Of a stretch of DNA of 43,541 nucleotides, positions 40,838 through 43,541 are shown one piece after another (the stretch's first letter is position 1; every line of letters starts with the position of its first letter). The DNA is from Oscillospiraceae bacterium (GTDB taxonomy: Bacteria; Bacillota; Clostridia; Oscillospirales; Oscillospiraceae): assembly GCA_902781745.1 (NCBI GenBank), contig CACZKM010000009.1:1-43541 (forward strand), given 5' to 3'. Below the pieces are notes generated by a model, which searched no databases, was not told the DNA's origin, and was given only the letters and a program-made list of their open reading frames with translations. The translations under genes were made by a program, and so were the position numbers.

Positions 40838-40864
40838 GTCATTTTGCAAGAAGAGCTCCCGCCG

Positions 40865-43243
40865 CTATTTCAGCTCCACGATGGTGACCCCGGTCTCGCC
40901 CTCGCCGTAGCGGCCCAGGCGGAAGGACGCCACGCCCTTGGCCCGCTTGAGGTAGGCGTGGACCGCCTTGCGCACCGCCCCGGTGCCCTTGCCGTGGATG
41001 ACGGTGATCTGGGTGAGGTTGGCCAGGATGGCCCGGTCCAGGAACTGGGCCAGGACCCCTTCGGCCTCGTCGGTGGTCATGCCCCGCAGGTCCACCTCGG
41101 CCTTGGCCCCCAGGCTGCGGAGCTGGTGCTCGGAGCGCTGGATGAACTTTTTGGCCTCCTTCTGGGCCTGGGTCTCCCCTTCCACCACCCGGACCTCCTC
41201 CTGTTTGGCGGTGATCCGGAGGATGCCCGCCTGGAGCTGGAGGACGCCGTCCTTGTTCACCGACAGGACGCTGGCCTGGGTGCCCGTCTTGAGGATGGTC
41301 ACCGTGTCCCCCTTCTGGGCGGGGCGGAGCATGGGCGGGGCCTCGGGCTCCTCCTTGGCCCCCAGCCTGCCCTCGGCCTCGTTGAGCTGGTGGCGGAGGT
41401 CCGCCCGCCGCTCGTTTTCCGCCTGGATATCGCCCCCCTGCTTCCGGGCCTGCTTCCGCATGTCGGAGAGCTCCCGGAAAACCTGGTCGGCGGTGCGCCG
41501 GGCATCCTCTAAGATGGCCCGGGCCTCGGCCTTGGCGGCGGCCTCGTTCTTTTCCTTCTCCTTCTGCAGGGAGTCCCGGTAGGCCTGGGCCTTGGCGGCG
41601 GCCTCCTCCATCTCCCGGCGGAGCTGGGCGGCCTTGACCTGCTCCTTCTCCATCTCCTGGCGCTGGGCCTCCAGCTTGGTGAGCACGTCCTCAAAGCGGA
41701 CGTTCTCGGCGCTGACCCGGTCGCTGGCCTTCTGGATGATCTCCTGGGGCAGCCCCAGCCGCCGGGAAATGGCAAAGGCGTTGGACTTGCCGGGGATGCC
41801 CACCAGCAGCCGGTAGGTGGGGGCCAGGGTCTCCACGTCAAACTCGCAGGAGGCGTTCTCCACCCCGGCGGTGGTCATGGCGTAGACCTTCAGCTCGGCG
41901 TAGTGGGTGGTGGCGGCCACCAGGGCCCCCAGGGACCGGGCGTGCTCGATGATGGCAGCGGCCAGGGCCGCGCCCTCCACCGGGTCCGTGCCGCCCCCCA
42001 GCTCGTCGAAGAGGATGAGAGTATCCGGGTCGGTCTCGGCCAGCATCCCCACGATGTTGCTCATGTGGGAGGAGAAGGTGGACAGGGACTGGGCGATGGA
42101 CTGCTCGTCCCCGATGTCCGCCAGGACCCGGTCAAAGACCCGGACGGCGCTGCCGTGGTCGGCGGGGATGTGGAGGCCGCACTGGGCCATGAGGGTGAGC
42201 AAGCCGATGGTTTTTAAGGTGACGGTCTTGCCGCCGGTGTTGGGGCCGGTGATGACCAGGGTGTCGAAGCCCTCCCCCAGGGACAGGTCGTTGGCCACGG
42301 CGGTCTTTTTGTCCAGCAGGGGGTGCCGGGCTTTTTTCAAGAAGAGACTCTTCCGGGACAGGGCGGGCTCCATGGCCTCCATGTTCACCGACAGCCGCCC
42401 CCGGGCGAAGATGCCGTCCAGCCGGATGAGCAGGGCGTAGTCCTCGCTGATGTCGTCCTTGAAGGCGGCGCACTCGGCGGAGAGCTCCGCCAGGATGCGG
42501 TCGATCTCCTTCTCCTCCTTGGCCTGAAGCTCCCGGAGCTCGTTGTTGGCCTTCACCACCCCCATGGGCTCGATGAAGAAGGTGGAGCCGGAGCCCGACA
42601 GGTCGTGGACCAGGCCGGGGATCTCGTTCTTATACTCCGACTTCACCGGCACCACGTACCGGCCGGACCGCTGGGTGATGATGGCCTCCTGTAAGTACTT
42701 GGCCTGGGAGGAGGAGATGATCTTCTGCAAAATATCCCGGACCTTGCTCTCGGTGGCCCGCATGTGCCGCCGGATGGAGGCCAGCTCCGGGCTGGCGGAG
42801 TCGGCCAGCTCCCCGTCCCCTACGATGGAGCCGGTGATCTTGTCCTCCAGGAACCGGTTGGGGTGGAGGGAGCGGAAAAACTGGTCGATGACCGTCTTTT
42901 TCTCGGCGTCGCTCTCGCCGTAGTCCTTGGCGGACCGGGCGGCGGCCAGGACCCCGGCGATGTCCAGCAGCTCCCGGGTGTTCAGGCTTCCCCCCATGTC
43001 CGCCCGCTGGAGGTTCCCCGCCACGGGCTTTACCCCGGAGAAGGACGGGGAGCCCTTCAGGACCATCATGTCCACCGCGGCGGTGGTCTCCTGGAGGCGG
43101 CGGCGGACCTCGTCGGGATCGGTCTCGGGGCGGAGGGACAGGGCCCGCTCCTTCCCCTCCTGGGTCACCGCCTGGGCGGCCAGCAGCTCCAGCACCCGGG
43201 GCAGCTCCAGGGTCTCCATGGATTTTTCAAACAGATCGCTCAT
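40865..43243 (-). CDS. mutS2: Endonuclease MutS2
   Basis: 792 residues from the ATG at 43243 (MSDLFEKSMETLELPRVLEL), behind AAGGAG. A much longer reading frame exists upstream but runs through the hairpin array, has no ribosome binding site and matches no MutS2. The core and lever domains come first (about 1-320), the ATPase P-loop GPNTGGKTVTLK is near residue 335, Walker B and signature follow (TLILFDELGGGTDPVEGAAL). A charged coiled coil (about 510-620) and the Smr nuclease domain (about 716-790, VDLRGMTTDEAEGVL and HGKGTGAVRKAVH) finish the protein. MutS2 suppresses recombination and acts on stalled ribosomes in Firmicutes. It lies in front of HPr. Confidence 0.96.
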   Translation of the reverse strand: MSDLFEKSMETLELPRVLELLAAQAVTQEGKERALSLRPETDPDEVRRRLQETTAAVDMMVLKGSPSFSGVKPVAGNLQRADMGGSLNTRELLDIAGVLAAARSAKDYGESDAEKKTVIDQFFRSLHPNRFLEDKITGSIVGDGELADSASPELASIRRHMRATESKVRDILQKIISSSQAKYLQEAIITQRSGRYVVPVKSEYKNEIPGLVHDLSGSGSTFFIEPMGVVKANNELRELQAKEEKEIDRILAELSAECAAFKDDISEDYALLIRLDGIFARGRLSVNMEAMEPALSRKSLFLKKARHPLLDKKTAVANDLSLGEGFDTLVITGPNTGGKTVTLKTIGLLTLMAQCGLHIPADHGSAVRVFDRVLADIGDEQSIAQSLSTFSSHMSNIVGMLAETDPDTLILFDELGGGTDPVEGAALAAAIIEHARSLGALVAATTHYAELKVYAMTTAGVENASCEFDVETLAPTYRLLVGIPGKSNAFAISRRLGLPQEIIQKASDRVSAENVRFEDVLTKLEAQRQEMEKEQVKAAQLRREMEEAAAKAQAYRDSLQKEKEKNEAAAKAEARAILEDARRTADQVFRELSDMRKQARKQGGDIQAENERRADLRHQLNEAEGRLGAKEEPEAPPMLRPAQKGDTVTILKTGTQASVLSVNKDGVLQLQAGILRITAKQEEVRVVEGETQAQKEAKKFIQRSEHQLRSLGAKAEVDLRGMTTDEAEGVLAQFLDRAILANLTQITVIHGKGTGAVRKAVHAYLKRAKGVASFRLGRYGEGETGVTIVELK

Positions 43244-43267
43244 AGGCTCTCTCCTTTTATGTCGGCA

Positions 43268-43520
43268 CACCCGGCAGGCGGGTGATCTGCTTATCCTATT
43301 CTCCAATAAAAACAATACATTGTTTTTATTGCCATGGGCCATAGCCCATGGCGGCCGCATCGACTGTGCGGCCGGAGAAGCCGTGCAAAACCGAATCCTG
43401 CAAACCTTTGGTTTGCAGACCACGGCATTTTGCCGTGGTCGATTAATACTATTCCCAAATTAAAAACTTTAATTTGGGAATCCGCGTGCTGCGCACGCTC
43501 ATGCCGCGCAAGCGCGTCAT
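43268..43520. repeat. Array of about nine back-to-back perfect or near-perfect hairpins upstream of mutS2
   Basis: No recognised gene in 43244-43541. Stems, arms and loops: 43268-43284 CACCCG/CGGGTG, loop 5; 43304-43331, 13 bp CAATAAAAACAAT, loop 2; 43331-43352, 9 bp GCCATGGGC, loop 4; 43352-43374, 8 bp CGGCCGCA, loop 7; 43398-43418, 9 bp CTGCAAACC, loop 3; 43418-43440, 10 bp GACCACGGCA, loop 3; 43451-43481, 14 bp ATTCCCAAATTAAA, loop 3; 43484-43498, 6 bp GCGTGC, loop 3; 43501-43520, ATG-CGCGC arms with one mismatch, loop 2. Neighbouring stems share or nearly share a base. Stem sequences are unrelated, so this is not a tandem repeat of one unit. Long A/T stems alternate with G+C stems. If transcribed leftward it would be a multi-hairpin leader of mutS2; it could also be a DNA-level or mobile palindromic element. 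Confidence 0.9.
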
Positions 43521-43541
43521 ACCGTCTCATGCAGTCTCAAA

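Noticed and set aside
43244-43423. N-terminal extension of MutS2 by 60 residues
   Set aside because: The extension is translated from the hairpin array; AAGGAG and the family start both fit the ATG at 43243.
43291-43530. Minus-strand open frame of 79 residues that runs through the hairpin array
   Set aside because: No ribosome binding site, no recognised family, and its codons are fixed by the palindromes. Similar annotations may exist, but the pairing pattern is a better explanation than a protein. It would be worth reviving if copies kept the frame better than the stems.

Overview
The window looks like chromosomal DNA from a high-G+C, anaerobic, low-copy-type Firmicute of the clostridial class, most like the Oscillospiraceae (Flavonifractor/Lawsonibacter/Intestinimonas-like gut bacteria). 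This is inferred from strong GGAGG-type ribosome binding sites, sigma-A promoters, Firmicute families (MutS2, YbxF-type L7Ae protein, DivIB-type FtsQ, FtsEX, DUF4830, YpsA-type SLOG protein, FMN-riboswitch RibU) and C/G-rich third codon positions. No species can be named from sequence alone. All but three genes lie on the minus strand; the plus-strand exceptions (mscL, a DUF4830 gene, a YpsA-like gene) are single-gene units.

Layout, left to right. 1-6419: a minus-strand operon read as SPFH protein with three zinc ribbons, TFIIB-type zinc-ribbon membrane protein, tandem-TPM secreted protein, SLH-domain protein, DUF4428 protein with a 15-residue Gln-rich repeat (cut by the window edge). The first three resemble the B. 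subtilis YdjI-YdjG-YdjH membrane-stress module. 6651-7103: mscL. 7235-9371: greA-lysS from a perfect sigma-A promoter. 9368-13651: a CdaR/PucR-type regulator, ftsE, ftsX, a 40-residue membrane peptide and an S41 peptidase. 13697-15901: pseudouridine synthase, DUF4830 protein, MscS. 16021-21046: a self-contained str operon (L7Ae-like, rpsL, rpsG, fusA, tuf). 21123-23610: DUF1294, dinB and ribU under an FMN riboswitch. 23656-24273: YpsA-like SLOG protein. 24289-36760: a reduced division/cell-wall cluster (rsmH, ftsL, PBP with PASTA, murE, mraY, ftsW, murG, murA, ftsQ, ftsZ) with no mraZ, murF, murD, murC or ftsA. 36875-43243: a coiled-coil protein, coaD, rsmD, uvrC, HPr and mutS2. 43268-43520: an intergenic array of about nine back-to-back hairpins.

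The strongest unexplained signals are (1) the hairpin array upstream of mutS2, (2) the enlarged SPFH/zinc-ribbon/TPM/SLH operon, and (3) a recurring arrangement in which an intrinsic-terminator-like hairpin ends only a few bases upstream of the ribosome binding site of the next gene on the same strand (ftsE, S41 peptidase, dinB, PBP, uvrC), leaving no room for a separate promoter between them. Starts were chosen from visible ribosome binding sites and family alignment memory; no database search was run.
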